Shown here in pieces: positions 33,070 to 45,260 of a stretch of 64,000 nucleotides of DNA. The translations under genes were made by a program, and so were the position numbers. Within the stretch, counting starts at the first letter, position 1, and every line of letters begins with the position of its first letter. Location: NCBI GenBank assembly GCA_031841125.1, contig CM063114.1, forward strand, positions 46,149,574-46,213,573. Direction: 5' to 3'. The DNA comes from Acanthococcus lagerstroemiae. Its lineage: Eukaryota; Arthropoda; Insecta; Hemiptera; Eriococcidae. The notes under the pieces were generated by a model. It saw nothing but the letters and a program-made list of their open reading frames with translations. It was not told the DNA's origin and searched no databases.

Positions 33070-33676
33070 TGTGGCAGTTTCTATAAAAAGGGGTAACTTT
33101 GTCAATCCGACAAATTTTGAGTTACAGACAGTACGTAATAGAGAAATGAATACCCACTTCAAGGAGCTATCGGCGAGATCTGTAGCGTTTTTTGTTCTGG
33201 AGATACAAGGGGTCAAAGATGAGTGTAACGAGAACGCACGAAAACACATTTTTGGAAAAAACGCGTTTAAAGTTAGACACACCTTTTTCTCCCACTCCGT
33301 CAAGCGGCCCTAACTCGCCGCGGAATCACGTTGGCCTCGACGAGGGCTTGTTGGAAAGGTTAATTTTTCGCTCTTCTGCGTGGTAACAATTCAGAACATC
33401 GGATTCATTCGTGAGCTCCGAAAAACCACGAAGAAGCGAACGTAGACGTTTGCATTCTTTTCTCATTCTCTTTCATAAAATTATCTTTCTCTCTCTCCTT
33501 CTTCTCTCTCATGCGCGTCAATTTTGTCTCTTCGTTATTGCGATGTTTTTTCTATAGAAATCAACCAAAATCTCAAAAGTGATGTTTTCGACCAAAAAAA
33601 TTTGTTTTTCTTTTTTCGCGTTTTCTGAGACTTTGATCGATCGACAAAGTTACCCCTTTTTATAGAAACTGCCACA
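33070..33676. mobile_element. TA-type MITE family M2, copy 1 (607 bp)
   Basis: Inverted termini of about 32 bp: tgtggcagtttctataaaaa then ggggtaactttgtc. A second, very similar copy lies at 45710-46315. The interior includes cgcggagctatc-type CpG words and a CT-rich stretch (tttctctctctcc). The 94-aa and 80-aa frames follow the element and its second copy, and no transposase motif was seen. It sits inside DNA rich in accgaaaat words that may be an older element (32795-33962). Confidence 0.85.
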
Positions 33677-34408
33677 AATAAAGAAAGAAAAAAAATCGAG
33701 TATTGTTTATCGACTGATGAGTGAGCGAGTGTGCAGTATGTGTCATGTTTGGGTGGATGAGTTTTCAGTGACAGACGACACAGCTTCCAGCAAAGCAATC
33801 TCAAAAGACATGTAATCGTGCTCTTTAATAAGCGCTTTTTGTAAAATTTTTAAATTTTTTCACGAAATAAGGTTTTTTGTTTTTTTGCGCCGAATAAAAC
33901 CGAAATTTCAATTTTTAAAACCGAATTTAAAATTTTTTACAACCGAAAATTCCTAGCTTTAGTCATATGGCTTGGCTCATGGCCTTGTTCTAGCTTGCTC
34001 CTCATTCCCACTGAACCGCTAACTTGACAAGAGGTCACGATGGCTGTACAGGGCAATGCTTAATAGAAGAGAAAATATTCAGTCACCAACCAAGCTAGTG
34101 AGGAAGCCAAAAAGAATAATATACTTAATAAATTGTTCAAGTCAACAGAGATATTAATAAAACTGGTACATTTCCATTTTGACTGTCAAAACTTGTTCGG
34201 ACCCCATGAGAATGCCGGAATCTGTCGAGAATGTGATGGAATTCGATAAGAGCTTGTCAAGATAAATTCAGACGACGATCGGGCTTGTCAAAAGGACGGA
34301 GATATCTATGTTATAAGGGTGTTGGGGGGGGGTGGAAGTATGTCCCGTACTTATATGAAAAACATATGCTTATTTCACTTCCTAATTTTCTATTCTTATA
34401 GACGCCAA

Positions 34409-34560
34409 GCTAACTTGTGATATTTTAGTCGTATAAACTTGGACTTATTGTCTCGTAACCTTAGCTAATAGTCTTTTGAGCTTGATTTGTGTTCTTACGA
34501 ATGTAGCAGGATTTTTTTGCTAAGGAGGTCTAAGCCCCCGGACCCCCTAGCTACACCCTT
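34409..34560. repeat. second copy of the 32.5-kb repeat block and an element end
   Basis: Direct repeat of 32526-32640 with moderate divergence. It is followed by ctaagcccccggaccccct and agctacacccttg, a hAT-like right terminus. A possible partner, aagggtgttggggg, lies at about 34315, with flanking octamers tatgttat and tatgtctt (6 of 8). This pairing is tentative. Confidence 0.45.
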
Positions 34561-35494
34561 GTATGTCTTCTCATCAGGAAGGAGATATATTGTAACAAAC
34601 TTGAAACACTCGCTAGTTGAAAATGTGAAGCAGGCATCCAGTGCTGAAATAAGATGATCCTTTTATCCCAGTGGGTTGTAACAGTTCGGAATTTCTAAGA
34701 CAAAAATAAAGATTGAGAAACGATGCGTCTAAAAGGTTATCATGGCGCGAATACGTGTTATTTGATTAACCGAGTTTCGAAACGAAAATCAACGAAAAGC
34801 GTTCATATTGAATTACACGTTGAGGCTAGAATCGTGTGTTTTTACTAACAGGAAATGCTCAGAAACAGAGCGCCCCGTAGGATATCACAAAAAGGAAAGT
34901 GGAAATAAAAATAGAACGGCGAGTCTTGTACCGTTTTCATATCAATTTCTCTAACTGACTGGAATTTCAGAGTGTTTTTTTGCTTTGGTTTTTAGAGCTA
35001 AAAGAGTATTGTACCAGAAATGTGTGTTGATTTTGCGGCAGCGGAAGGGTGACGGAAAATCACAACAAGAATGTAAAATTTTCGGAGAATAGAGAAACGC
35101 CGTGATACATCTGAAAATGAACAGTAATTTGAAAGAACGTCTAGCTAGTGATGCTGCGATTATTGATGATACTATTGATATACCTGTATTTTTTTTTAGA
35201 ATTCTGGATGCTATTGATATATCGATTGTGTAGAATGGAACTATCGGAAAAGACATCGATAATTATTTTGAACTATTAATAGTATTTCGATTTTTTCCCT
35301 TGTAGCTCCTAGGTTGTAACTTAGTCCAGCAGCTAGCAGAGGATTTTAACGGGCGTGCTCCTTTTTTGGGGGCATGATACAGACGCGGAAAAAGTGGGCC
35401 GCTGGGCCCCAGGAAAAAAGTGGGTCCCCAGGTGTTACCCTTCCTCCGCCCCGGTAAAAAGAGAGCGCTGTTTTTTGGATAATCTGTTCGAAAG
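34561..35494. other. no gene recognised
   Basis: A 101-aa minus frame (34951-35256) has no domain signature. 35330-35460 contains GC-rich blocks (ggccgctgggcccc, gggtccccagg) resembling degraded hAT MITE sequence; no matched ends were identified. Confidence 0.4.
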
Positions 35495-35720
35495 AAAGAA
35501 GTGTTTAGTCCGAACCCGAGCGAGGGCATAATATGAAATCAAAAGAAGAGAGTGATTAGAAAAAGCGTTTGCATTGATTGATATTAAAAACAGATCTTCA
35601 GAATGCAAAGCATAAGCTGTAACCATAATTGTAACCGTACTGTAACTGCACGAAACTAATGCTCCTGCCTGACCGATCTAGGGGGGGGGGAAGGACAGTG
35701 AGTAGGAAGAAGAATAGTGG
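35495..35720 (+). repeat. dispersed repeat family R-A, copy 5
   Basis: Carries gtgtttagtccgaacccgag, cgagggcat, aaaacagatcttcag, cataagctgtaac and ctgcctgaccgatcta. Its 3' part appears displaced to 37558-37650 (caggtatgcaggagacaaaa, then gcaagacgatttatac), so about 1.8 kb may have been inserted between. Confidence 0.6.
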
Positions 35721-35789
35721 TAGGGGCAATTTACCCCCATGTAGGAATTTTCCACTCAGCAGTTGGGAAAATTTACCACTTCAGTCAGG

Positions 35790-36020
35790 CGGAGTTGGAA
35801 AAATCCAACAAGTCAAAAGGTTTCTTTTTTTTTGCTTGTTTGGGAATTGAGTTGAGAAGTAGAGAAAATCCAACAAGTCAAAGTTTTTTTTCTTTTTTTT
35901 TTTTTTCTTTGATATTTGGGAATTTTGAGTTGAGTCAATTGGAAAAATCCAACGAGTCAAAAGTTTGTTGTTGTTGTTGTTGTTGTTTTTGTTTTTTTTT
36001 TTTTTTTGGGGGGGGGGGAG
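35790..36020 (+). repeat. ~80-bp repeat with simple-sequence tracts
   Basis: Three units of tggaaaaatccaacaagtca followed by T-rich DNA and tttgggaatt-gagttga start near 35793, 35862 and 35940. They end in (gtt)n, then poly-T, then poly-G at about 35965-36018. The tttgggaattttgagttg block recurs once more at 37445. Confidence 0.75.
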
Positions 36021-36140
36021 TATTAAATAGCATGAAATAAGAAGTGTGATTGAACGAAATGTGTAGCCACGAAAAAAAAAAGTTTAGATGACGAGTTTTA
36101 AAATTGATATCACGAAATGATTTGCATACGGTATATTATC

Positions 36141-36735
36141 TCTCTATATACTAAAAAAGTAAAATCCGCCGCCGCCGCCACCGTCAGAAAAAACGCACTG
36201 CGGGTTGCCTATCTAAAAATCCGAAAAATTGCAGGGGCAGATCAGCTACTTTCAAGGACATAATCTGTTCTAATATAAATGATCTCCAAGTTTTAAGACA
36301 TAACCGACATAATCAGACATAAAAAGACATAAAATGACATAATTACCCATAATCTTCAAGATCACAAGTCGCGGCAGGTTGCCTACTGTAACACCGAAAT
36401 CGGTATATTTCAATATACCAACCATTGTGACCTATTAAAAATTAAAACTCATGCATTCAGGAACTCTCAACTATAACGAGTCAGCGAAATTGGCCTACGA
36501 CGACGTTAACGATGGTGTTGTTGTCGATTTCCACCTTTCGAACTAATCGCACCGACGAATGTTATAAGAAGATCAACCAATTTTCGATCTGTAATAAAGT
36601 GGTTTTTTCTATCTTTTCGAGAATTTTCTTTCAAGTATCGTGCCGTCATTTCTAGCGCGATACACCTACCCGGCCCCTTAATTACTCAATTTTCTAGGGA
36701 TAGCGGTTGTAAAATTCTACGTCATCGTGGATAAT
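36141..36735 (+). mobile_element. Helitron-like 5' end and remnant
   Basis: An A is followed by tctctctatatactaaa and agtaaaatccgccgccgcc, then cactgcgggttgcctat, the complement of the units arrayed at 3.3-4.2 kb. Near 36662-36720 the same family resumes (cggccccttaattactcaa, then a tagggatag block). Between them is a short gacataa-repeat (about 36255-36350). No 3' hairpin with CTRR end was found, so this is probably truncated. Confidence 0.5.
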
Positions 36736-36834
36736 TTACATACTCGTGGAGATAGGAGATACGTGTGAGCTTAAGAGGGATCCAATTTTCTATGTAAACG
36801 GTAATAATAATTTTTTCTTAAGTGCTTTAGAAAC

Positions 36835-36910
36835 GCCATAGAGGAGAGCTCTGAGGTAATACTCGAATAGGCGGATTCCAGGGCTCGGGTTGAGAGCAAA
36901 AAAAAAAAAG
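36835..36910 (+). mobile_element. SINE 3' fragment
   Basis: Carries gctctgaggtaatactcgaa, ggcggattccagggctcggg and ttgagagcaaaaaaaaaaa. It matches the 3' third of the tRNA-derived SINE but ends in an A run. The tRNA head is missing. Confidence 0.75.
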
Positions 36911-38591
36911 AAGAGGGGCCGTGTAAAAATTACCCTTTATTACAGTACATTAAATTTTTAGACCTATTATTCATGCGAGTGACCCCATCGAGATCATCGA
37001 GGGGTTTCGAACTCAACGAATTCGTTTTTGATATCGGTTTGGCTCTTAATCTAAAATTGTGGCTTTTGAGGAGGGGGAGAATCGATTCATAGATTTTTAT
37101 TGCTCCAAAATTTGATTTTGACATTAATTTGTGCGAAATTGTAAATTTGTAACAAGTATAATGGAGGCCGAGAGTTCAAACTTTTTATTTTGGGCGCAGT
37201 AATATCGTATCTTTTTTTTTTCATGGTGTGTAGAAGGTGTTACAATTTCGGGCGTATTTTATTGTGTAAGTGAATTATATTGCGCTCTGAAGTTTAATTT
37301 TTTCTTCAAACTCTTTCTTTTTCTGTTTCGTACTTGTTATTGCACTTGTCATTTATATATTTCGTGCAAACACCCTATTTTTCTCGTGAATTCAACATTA
37401 CCATTATGGGCCGATAAATGGGTACCTTTTTTCTTATTTGATACTTGGGAATTTTGAGTTGAGTCAGTTGGGACTTTCACAATTTTTGCCCGTATCCCCC
37501 CGGAAAAACTCTGCGGTACGTTCCTGGGATAGCGTACTGTGGAAGAGATCACGAACTGGAAATGCAGGTATGCAGGAGACAAAAGACGTTCGTTAGTAGC
37601 CAGGCAAGACGATTTATACGAGAATGTATATACATTCGCTAAGAGAGACTCGCCGTAAGTGTTTTTAAAGAAAAACAAATCCGTACATTTACCGATTCTG
37701 ACTCGCATAGTGGAGAATTTCTATTCGTGTAGAGCTAATTCTTAACTTCATTGTAAGATCTCGTTCATGTGAGTGGTAGTGCAGTTTTTTGTTTTTACTT
37801 TGAATGTTGAAAATCGCCCGATCAACTTCGTCAATATATTCTTTTTTACTTACATTTTTTATATTAATCAAATTTAAAATATTGTCGCCTTAATAGGTCG
37901 TATGGATCAAATCGAATAATTTGTTCGATGTAAAGCATTCTCAACTAACTGACGTGAGGAGAGCGAGAATGTCTTATCATTTTCATTTTTTGGACCGATA
38001 TTACAGGTCTTACTCAGTTATTACGTATCAAATTGTACGCTCAGCAAAAATTAGTATATTTCTTAGTAATTGTGATGTGGGCTGCTCAGGGACATGATGG
38101 AGCCTGGAGTACATAACTAAAAATCGGGAAGAGAGCGAGCGACAGAGACAGAGTATACCCCTGCCAGCCAAAAGAGCGAAAAATTATTATATTTCCGTTA
38201 TAATAGTTCGTTGTAAAATATAATTTGGAGCCTTTGCTTTCACTAGGCCTGAGGAATACTTTTGCAGACACCCCTCTTTTTGTGCGGGTCGGATTACGGT
38301 CAACATAACAAAATCGTCTCACGGACTTCGACATGCGCTTAAAACTTTAAAGAAATTAAATTAAGAATATTTAATAAAGTGCCCTTATTTTAGAAATATC
38401 GGAATTTGGACTAATGATCTTTCTAACCTTTTTTTATATGGTCTAGAACTGTTGCATGATTTTTTCAGATTTTTTGTAAAATATAAAAACAACCACGTGG
38501 GGCCTTGAATTTTAACATTTACGTAAGGGTTTTTTCAAGGAACTGTGTACTATCAAAGAACTCCCCCGCCAAGACCGATGCGATGCTTACC
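36911..38591. other. no gene recognised
   Basis: Contains the displaced R-A piece at 37558-37650. A 119-aa minus frame (37349-37708) spans that repeat and is not supported as a gene. The remainder is AT-rich with no recognised feature. Confidence 0.45.
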
Positions 38592-38599
38592 TCACCTCT

Positions 38600-38819
38600 T
38601 TTCTAATTTTGCTCTCAACCCGAGCCCTGGAATCCGCCCTTTCGAGCATTACCTCAGAGACATCGGGGAGGCTGTTAGGGCTGCCTTAGCCCTTTTCCCT
38701 TCTTGCCGAAAAACCGGCCTAGGTCGAAACGTAGCGAGTTGCTACGTGGGCTCGAACCCGGGACCACTAGATTCCGAGACCAACGCGCTATCTACTCGAC
38801 CAACCAGACCCCTAGACGT
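38600..38819 (-). mobile_element. tRNA-derived SINE, copy 3
   Basis: Reverse-oriented copy. The complement begins ctaggggtctggttggtcga, passes a B-box gggttcgagccc and ends agcaaaattagaaaag. Flanking octamers tcacctct (38592-38599 and 38820-38827) form a short target duplication. One change in the A-box region (gtcgag for gccgag). Confidence 0.9.
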
Positions 38820-38827
38820 TCACCTCT

Positions 38828-40495
38828 AACATGTCTAATAAGTAGATGAAATTGCAAACACTTAACGAAAAAGATTGTTCTCAAGTTGAAAACTGAATTT
38901 TTGGGAGATTTGTAAACATAGGGTGTAAAAAAGCATTTTGTATTTAATTTGAAAAAATTCTCTTTTGGGCAAAAATATTAGTTTTTAAAAAAAGAAAAGA
39001 AAGTCCTTTTGATTTGATTTTCAGTGCTGTTTCGAAATATGTACTTTAAATTCAACCTTAACCTATGGCTCTACTGAACATTTTTCTTAGTAACCTTCCT
39101 TACTCAAGACTGCCTCCGCCTAGAATGATGAGGGTTTCGCCGCTAACGTTTCTCAAAAACAAATGAAATTTGAATCATATTTTCAAGCGATAAAATTCTT
39201 CATAAGTTTTCAATTTATTGGATTTTGGGAGGTTTTTAAGACTGATGAGGCACGAAAAGTTGAAGTCCACGAAAATTCGTATTCTTAAATGTTAGTTTTT
39301 GAAAAATAAACTTTTTTACTGAAAAAGTTTTTATGAATCTTTTTTATCCCATGTTGTAGAACCGTTGGCAGCACCAATTCCAGAATTCCTTTTTCATGAC
39401 ATGGAATGACATATTAAGGGCAGCCTGCTCAATTTTCGAAAATGTGGGAAAAAACCGTTAGGGATCTCCTTAGTCTTCAAAATGAAGTCATTACTGACTT
39501 TCATATGAAGAATGTTCGCCATTATAATCACTTGAAAATGTTTACCATAATCAATCTAAAACTATCAATACTGTTAATTGTAATTTTTGCCGACTATCGA
39601 AATTATCGATATTGGAAAATATTATCGATGTTTCGCCTTACTATGGATTCGACTTCGATATTAGTGAAACAAGGGTTGTACTAATAATAGCCATACATGA
39701 AACTAGCTGTGGCCTCAGATATCCTTTATGAGTGGAATATAATTTGAATCTGAAAAAAGTATCGATAAAAGAAACCTAATCTAAAACTAACTGCAACAAT
39801 ACCCTGAGGAAAAAAACTAAAAGGAAAGGAAGATGTATATTAAAAATAAGTGTACTTCAACATGTAGCTTTGAGCGGCTGCGCTAGCGGGCGGATTCTGG
39901 CTCATGGCTGCGGTGCTGTGTACCTATAATTTAGGAGAAGAAGACAAGGCTGATTGTTTAGGTCCTTGAGTGTCTCTTGTACAACCAACATAAAGGACGA
40001 ATCCAAGAGCATCTACCCCCGATCCAGCCTGCCGCCAGTCCAACGGGGAGAGGTCTGCGTTCACCCTCCTCACCGTGCAGACTCTTTAGTGCTGAGTTGT
40101 TCTGAAGATCTCACTCCATAAAGGGGACACTCTGTATCTTCCCTCAGCATACACCTGAGAGAGCGTCAAGATCAGGAGATCAGCAGGGGAAGCACATCGT
40201 CGCCTGAATCTGGCTTCCATAAACTCTGTGTAATATTCCCCCTCAGTACTACTTTTCGACTACTGTCCGGTCCACAAGAATAGTGTCGATCGAGCACTGC
40301 CCTACAAGTACTGACTATGTAATTCTATGTAGCCTATCGAGGGTGAATTAATTAGTGACCCACTAAGAGGTGAGCACAATCCAAGGTACGGCAAATGGGA
40401 AGCACAAATATCACGATACCAAAATGAAAAAGTTCGAGGAGACCTTAGCGAACAGAAGCACAAAAACCAGACTGACCATACGATTCTGTAGCCTC
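38828..40495. other. no gene recognised
   Basis: 38.83-39.85 kb is AT-rich and featureless. 39.95-40.35 kb has a more balanced composition with no domain-like frame, and could be degraded element or single-copy DNA. Confidence 0.4.
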
Positions 40496-40499
40496 CGCA

Positions 40500-41965
40500 A
40501 TCTTGGCGAAGACGAGGCGCATTTCCTCAGCCCCCCACATATCCCGATAGACTTGAAACATATGCCATTCATTTGTGCTATTTTTCCTCGTTTGTACTTA
40601 AAATCCCGTCGTTTGTGCTGTCTTCCTGAGATATTCGGGAAAACTTTTGGGGGATGTAGAAACGGGAGCACCCCCACTTTCACCTAGGAGCTCGAAAATT
40701 GTGTCAATCGAGGTTGTAAATCAAGACTAGCACTGCTACAGAAAATGCTTAAAAAATCAATTCAAATATATTTTTTTAGGATCAAATTATATATTTGCTT
40801 GATTTACTGTTCAGAGCAGTGGATAATGCAACTTCAGTTCCATAAAAATTGCGTAAGGCGTAACGCAGTTGGTTGTCCCGTCATGAATTTTTAGCAAAAT
40901 TTCATAAATATTTATTCATGACGACAAAAAAAAACAACTCAATTTTGAGGCGATTCAACAAGTGATTTGATTTTGGTCAAAATCAAAACATCTTGAATTT
41001 TCGCTTTCATTCGAAAGAAACGTTTCTTGTAAAGATAGCAGTTGCGCGATAACCACATTAATTAATAAAATTTGGGCCCAAAAATGAATTATGTAAGTAG
41101 GTGGGTCTAGATACACACGAAACAAACTTCGGAGAAATAACTGAGCTAATTAACGAGCAAAGAAACCACTTTTCTATCGCATTCCCTTATTGCATATATG
41201 TTTTGCCTATTCCTTCATTTTCAGGCGAATCTGATGACAACGACCCCATTTTCGACGGGGAGATGGGCTTAGGGATTATGGGTGGCAGCACAAACGGAGC
41301 ACAAACGATTGCATCCACATTTCTCTTTTCAGTTCTTGGTCTAACCCCTTTTTCAAAAATTATTTCTTCACCCCCCCCCACCCAAAAAACTTTAACATCT
41401 TGAGAAGAGGGGCAGCACAAACAACGGGGTTTTCAGCACAAACCAGCACCAACATAGCACGAACAAATGCCACCACTTGCAAGACCATCAGCCTTGTGGG
41501 GGTGCTCCCGTTTCTTCAGCCCCCTACTCCCAAAAAATTAACCTCAGCGTCTTTGGAAAGGGGCAGCACAAACGAGCAAAACGTAGCACAGACGATTGAC
41601 ACCATCTTCGATCCCGTAGGTAAAAATGGGGCTCCTTTCCTTTCTACAGCCTCCCAACTGTTTTCCCAATTATCTCAGGAAAGGGAACAGCTCGAACGAC
41701 GACGTCTTCAGCACAAACCAGTGTGAATGGAGCACAAACGATTAACACCATTTTGGATCCCCTAGGTGAAAGGAGGGGTGCTCCCGTTTTTACAACCCCC
41801 CAAAAGTTTCCGAATATCTCAGGAAGGGGGACAGCACAAACGACGAGGTTTTCAGCAAAAAACCCGCACACACGTAACACATATGAAGGCATGTGTTTCA
41901 AATCTATCCGGGGGGGGGGGGTAGACTGAGGAAATGCACCTGCGAAGACGAGATGGTGCGCACGT
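40500..41965. repeat. inverted plus direct repeat cluster (~200-bp units)
   Basis: 40500-40710, read on the minus strand, carries gggggtgctcccgtttctac, a cccaaaagttt block, atctcaggaag, cagcacaaacgacg and gtttcaagtctatc, ending ctgaggaaatgcgcc. The same order occurs on the plus strand at 41730-41945, and in more diverged form at about 41400-41570 and 41570-41730. The outer copies are thus a ~200-bp inverted pair about 1.2 kb apart, with direct copies inside. Poly-C and poly-G runs occur at 41370 and 41910. The 100-120-aa frames on both strands reflect the repeat. Confidence 0.75.
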
Positions 41966-44900
41966 GTATGTGAGTGTGCTCTGCGCACATCATCCCTGTT
42001 TTTCACACCCTCGAGGAATAAATATTATACCTTTGGCTGGCCGAGTTCGCAGCTTCGCGGTATCGGCCAGTGCCAGGGGGTGCCCATGGGGGTTACCGGA
42101 AATCGGTTCTCACATATCTACTTCTGTTGTGACGCGAAAACGTATCCTCATGTCGAGTAATACATGCTTGCACTTAGATGGGATTAACGCAGATCCAAGT
42201 CCAGTCACGGGCGCTAATTTTCTGTCATGTGCCACGTGTGTAACTTTTCTTAAACCTTTTTATTGGGTCTCTTCTGTCATTAATATGTATTAACAAAATG
42301 AAACGTATGGTTGAAAATTGGCCTCGTCAACCTTAGCCCCCATATACTAGATCACAGTCAATATTTTCAACTCAGCAGGCCGGACTAGAGGGGGGCTGGG
42401 TATTTCCTCAGGACCCGGATTTTTCATCTTTTAATCTTTTTTTTTTTCATAATGCCTGATCTTTTTCTTGGGTCTTCGAACGTAAAATCGTGATTCTTGA
42501 GAAGGACGCGAAAAGTCATACGCCCCGGCCCCGGCCTACATTTTCTCTCGACAGCCCTGCAACTCAGTCTACACATCTGCAGTCGTTACAAGTCGTGTAA
42601 ATGAATACATTTGAGCCAGTAAACCGCGATTACAAGTGTAAATCCGCCCGTGCAACTCGATACGGCATTTTCGACTTCCTCTTTCGTTCGCGCCGGCTGC
42701 GGCAGTTCGAGCAATCACAGCCACGAAGTACGGATATTTTCCGAGGCTATCGGGTGTCGAAAGGAACTATCATCCGTTTGAAATTCAATCCGGGGCTTTC
42801 ATTTCATTTTATCGGGGTCAAACCCTTATCGCTTGACACCACATTTGTGGAAACGTGACTGACATTTCAAACGTCAAATTAATCTGCATTACGCTTTATT
42901 TACACTGTAACGAGTAGCGAACTTTTCGCCGTTCGAGAACGTCAAGCATGTGGCAGCTTCATTCGAATTGCGAGACGCAGACTCGAGAGGGCGAAGAATG
43001 TGCAGCATTTTCGAACGTAGTTTATTGGTTCTTTTGGCAAACGAAACCCAAGTGCTATCTTCTTTCTCTGTGCTCCCTACTTAAAAGTTGGAAAAGTTGG
43101 AATGCTCGAGATTCTCGACAGTAAGCCGATGAAAGTACCGGTTACGGAGAGCTTGTCGAGCCATCCCTTGTTATAATTGGTCGCAGTTGCAATTATTTAT
43201 ATTTCCAGCCTGGGAAACTCTTTTGGAAGCTATTGGGATGAAGTCAACGTGTTTTATCAAGTGAAAAAGTATCTGTGGGTAATGCAATGACATGCTGAAG
43301 GAACCTTCGAAAATGATAAATGAGTTACATTGGAGTGTTATGCAAATCAGTAGCTGCTCAGTTTGGAAGTTCTAGTTCCCAGATTTCTCTCCAATCGGAA
43401 GGGGCATATCGTCTGAATATGAAAATCTGTGGGAGGAGATCCACTGCTCCATTTCCAGTCATCCGACAGATAGACGTACAGACAAGCAAATCGACAGAAA
43501 AAAGGAACCTGACCAGCCTTACTTCGCCACGCTTGAGTAAAACTACAAAGACAGTCAATTGACCACTTTCTCAGACGATGACAGGCTGACTGTCTGAGTG
43601 AAATTTTCAAGGGTTGTCAAGGTACATATGAAACCTCAAAAGCCTCGCGCCAAGGGAAGAGAATGTTGGACCTACATATTCGTCAGGGTGGAATAAAAAT
43701 GAGAAAAATTGTGAATTTTGATGAAGATCCTAGTTCTAACTACAGTATTCTGGTGTGGAAATAATTTAAGCCAAAATTCATTGATAGATTCTTTACTAAG
43801 CTGAAAGTTTCAACGTCAAGATGATTTAAATTTCAGATTTCGCAGGCTTGTCTAAAATTCAGGAGATTTCTTGCAGCAATGCTTCTGTCTTCATCTTGTA
43901 AACAATGCCACTCGTTCAACCATGTTTAAGACTTAGATACTCATTTATTTGGATTCGTTTAAGACAATTTTTCAGGATTTCTGCAGCTTTTTAAGTATTT
44001 CAAACAAATCAAAATTCTTGTAAATTTCTTTTAGACTCACTAAGACACTTTTTAAGACTGTTCCATATCAGTTTAAGACTTCTTTAGACTTGTTCACGAC
44101 TTTTGGGACTCGTACAGACAGGTTTAAAAACCTTCGAGATTCTTCCAGGCTTTTCTGAACTTAGGTAGCAGTGTTGCCAGACTTCGTCTAAGAGGAACAA
44201 CCTAGGTCCATTTTTGCATTGATCAAAACGCCTTGTTCATTTCGTTAGTCCATCGCAGTTTCTGGTATTTTCTGGTGCATTTCGGACCTACGCCTAATAC
44301 ATATGTCTAGTTTTGATCAATTCTAATTTTGTCATCTGTTGTAAAATATAGTAAGGTACTACGAGAAGCAGCACTGCACAATTTGCAAGCCAGCTTTCAA
44401 CTCTCAGCTATGATTTTGAAGACTGGCTTGAAAGATAAGAAAAAAGTTTAATCAACAGGAAAACATTACAGGCACAAATTTTGTCGAGAATGGAAGACTC
44501 ATTCTTTGGATTTTAGCGTCAAAAAAGGTAGAATATTATGCTGCCTAATTTCCTTTACTAATTACTCGATTATATCGTTACTGCCCCTCAAAAGAGGAAG
44601 GAAAGTAAAATTAAAATTGCGCTCTATCTCATTGAATTTATAATATATCCATCAGTTCTAGCGATTACTTGGCAAAGCTTGAGGAAAATTTAGTCAGCGT
44701 AAACTTTAAGACAAAGATACATCGCATATTTATTTTAAGCTGTTACTCTTTCTTGTGGTCAAAAAAGCTAGTTAGTCCAGCCTGGTACTTTTTTTCTGTG
44801 GCTCTGGTTCACTTTAAAATTTCTGATCTGGCAACACTGTTATGTAAGCCTATTTAAAACTTCTTTAAGATTTCTAGGTATGTTTTATACTTTTCTAGCT

Positions 44901-45020
44901 TCGTCCAGACTTACTTAAGATTATCTTCAAGGATTTTTGCACTTGGTTAAGACTATTTCAGGCTCTATGAAAACGTTGATAAATTCTTCCAGTCTTATAT
45001 AGTTCTCTTTAGGGCTTACG
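41966..45020. other. no gene recognised; CpG-richer 42.55-43.05 kb
   Basis: 42.55-43.05 kb is CpG-rich and repeat-free by eye, with an 85-aa plus frame of no known type. 43.32-43.6 kb has overlapping frames on both strands (80 and 87 aa), again without domain features. 43.9-44.17 and 44.85-45.02 kb show the TTTAAGACT-type texture. No splice-bounded exon was identified. Confidence 0.45.
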
Positions 45021-45024
45021 AAGA

Positions 45025-45260
45025 CTAGTTACAGACTTCTTTAGAACTATTTAAGACTTTCTTAGATTTATTGAAATACTAAGAATTGCCCGAAAAGAGT
45101 CCGTCCGTCTGGATCAGACATGAGATATAGTGCACTGTAGGGATTACTAAGACTAGTTTCAGACTTCTTTAGAACTATTTAAGACTTTCTTAGATTTATT
45201 GAGATACTAAGAATTGCCCGAAAAGAGTCTGTCCGTCTGGATCAGACATGAGATGTCTTC
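45025..45260 (+). repeat. 126-bp tandem duplication
   Basis: gactagttacagacttcttt begins at about 45025 and gactagtttcagacttcttt at about 45151. Both continue through agaactatttaagactttct, attgaratactaagaattgc and ccgtccgtctggatcagaca to gagat. Only a few differences separate them, which implies a recent local duplication inside TTTAAGACT-type DNA. Confidence 0.9.

Noticed and set aside
41644..42006. 120-aa minus frame and overlapping plus frames as genes
   Set aside because: They lie inside the ~200-bp repeat cluster and repeat with it.
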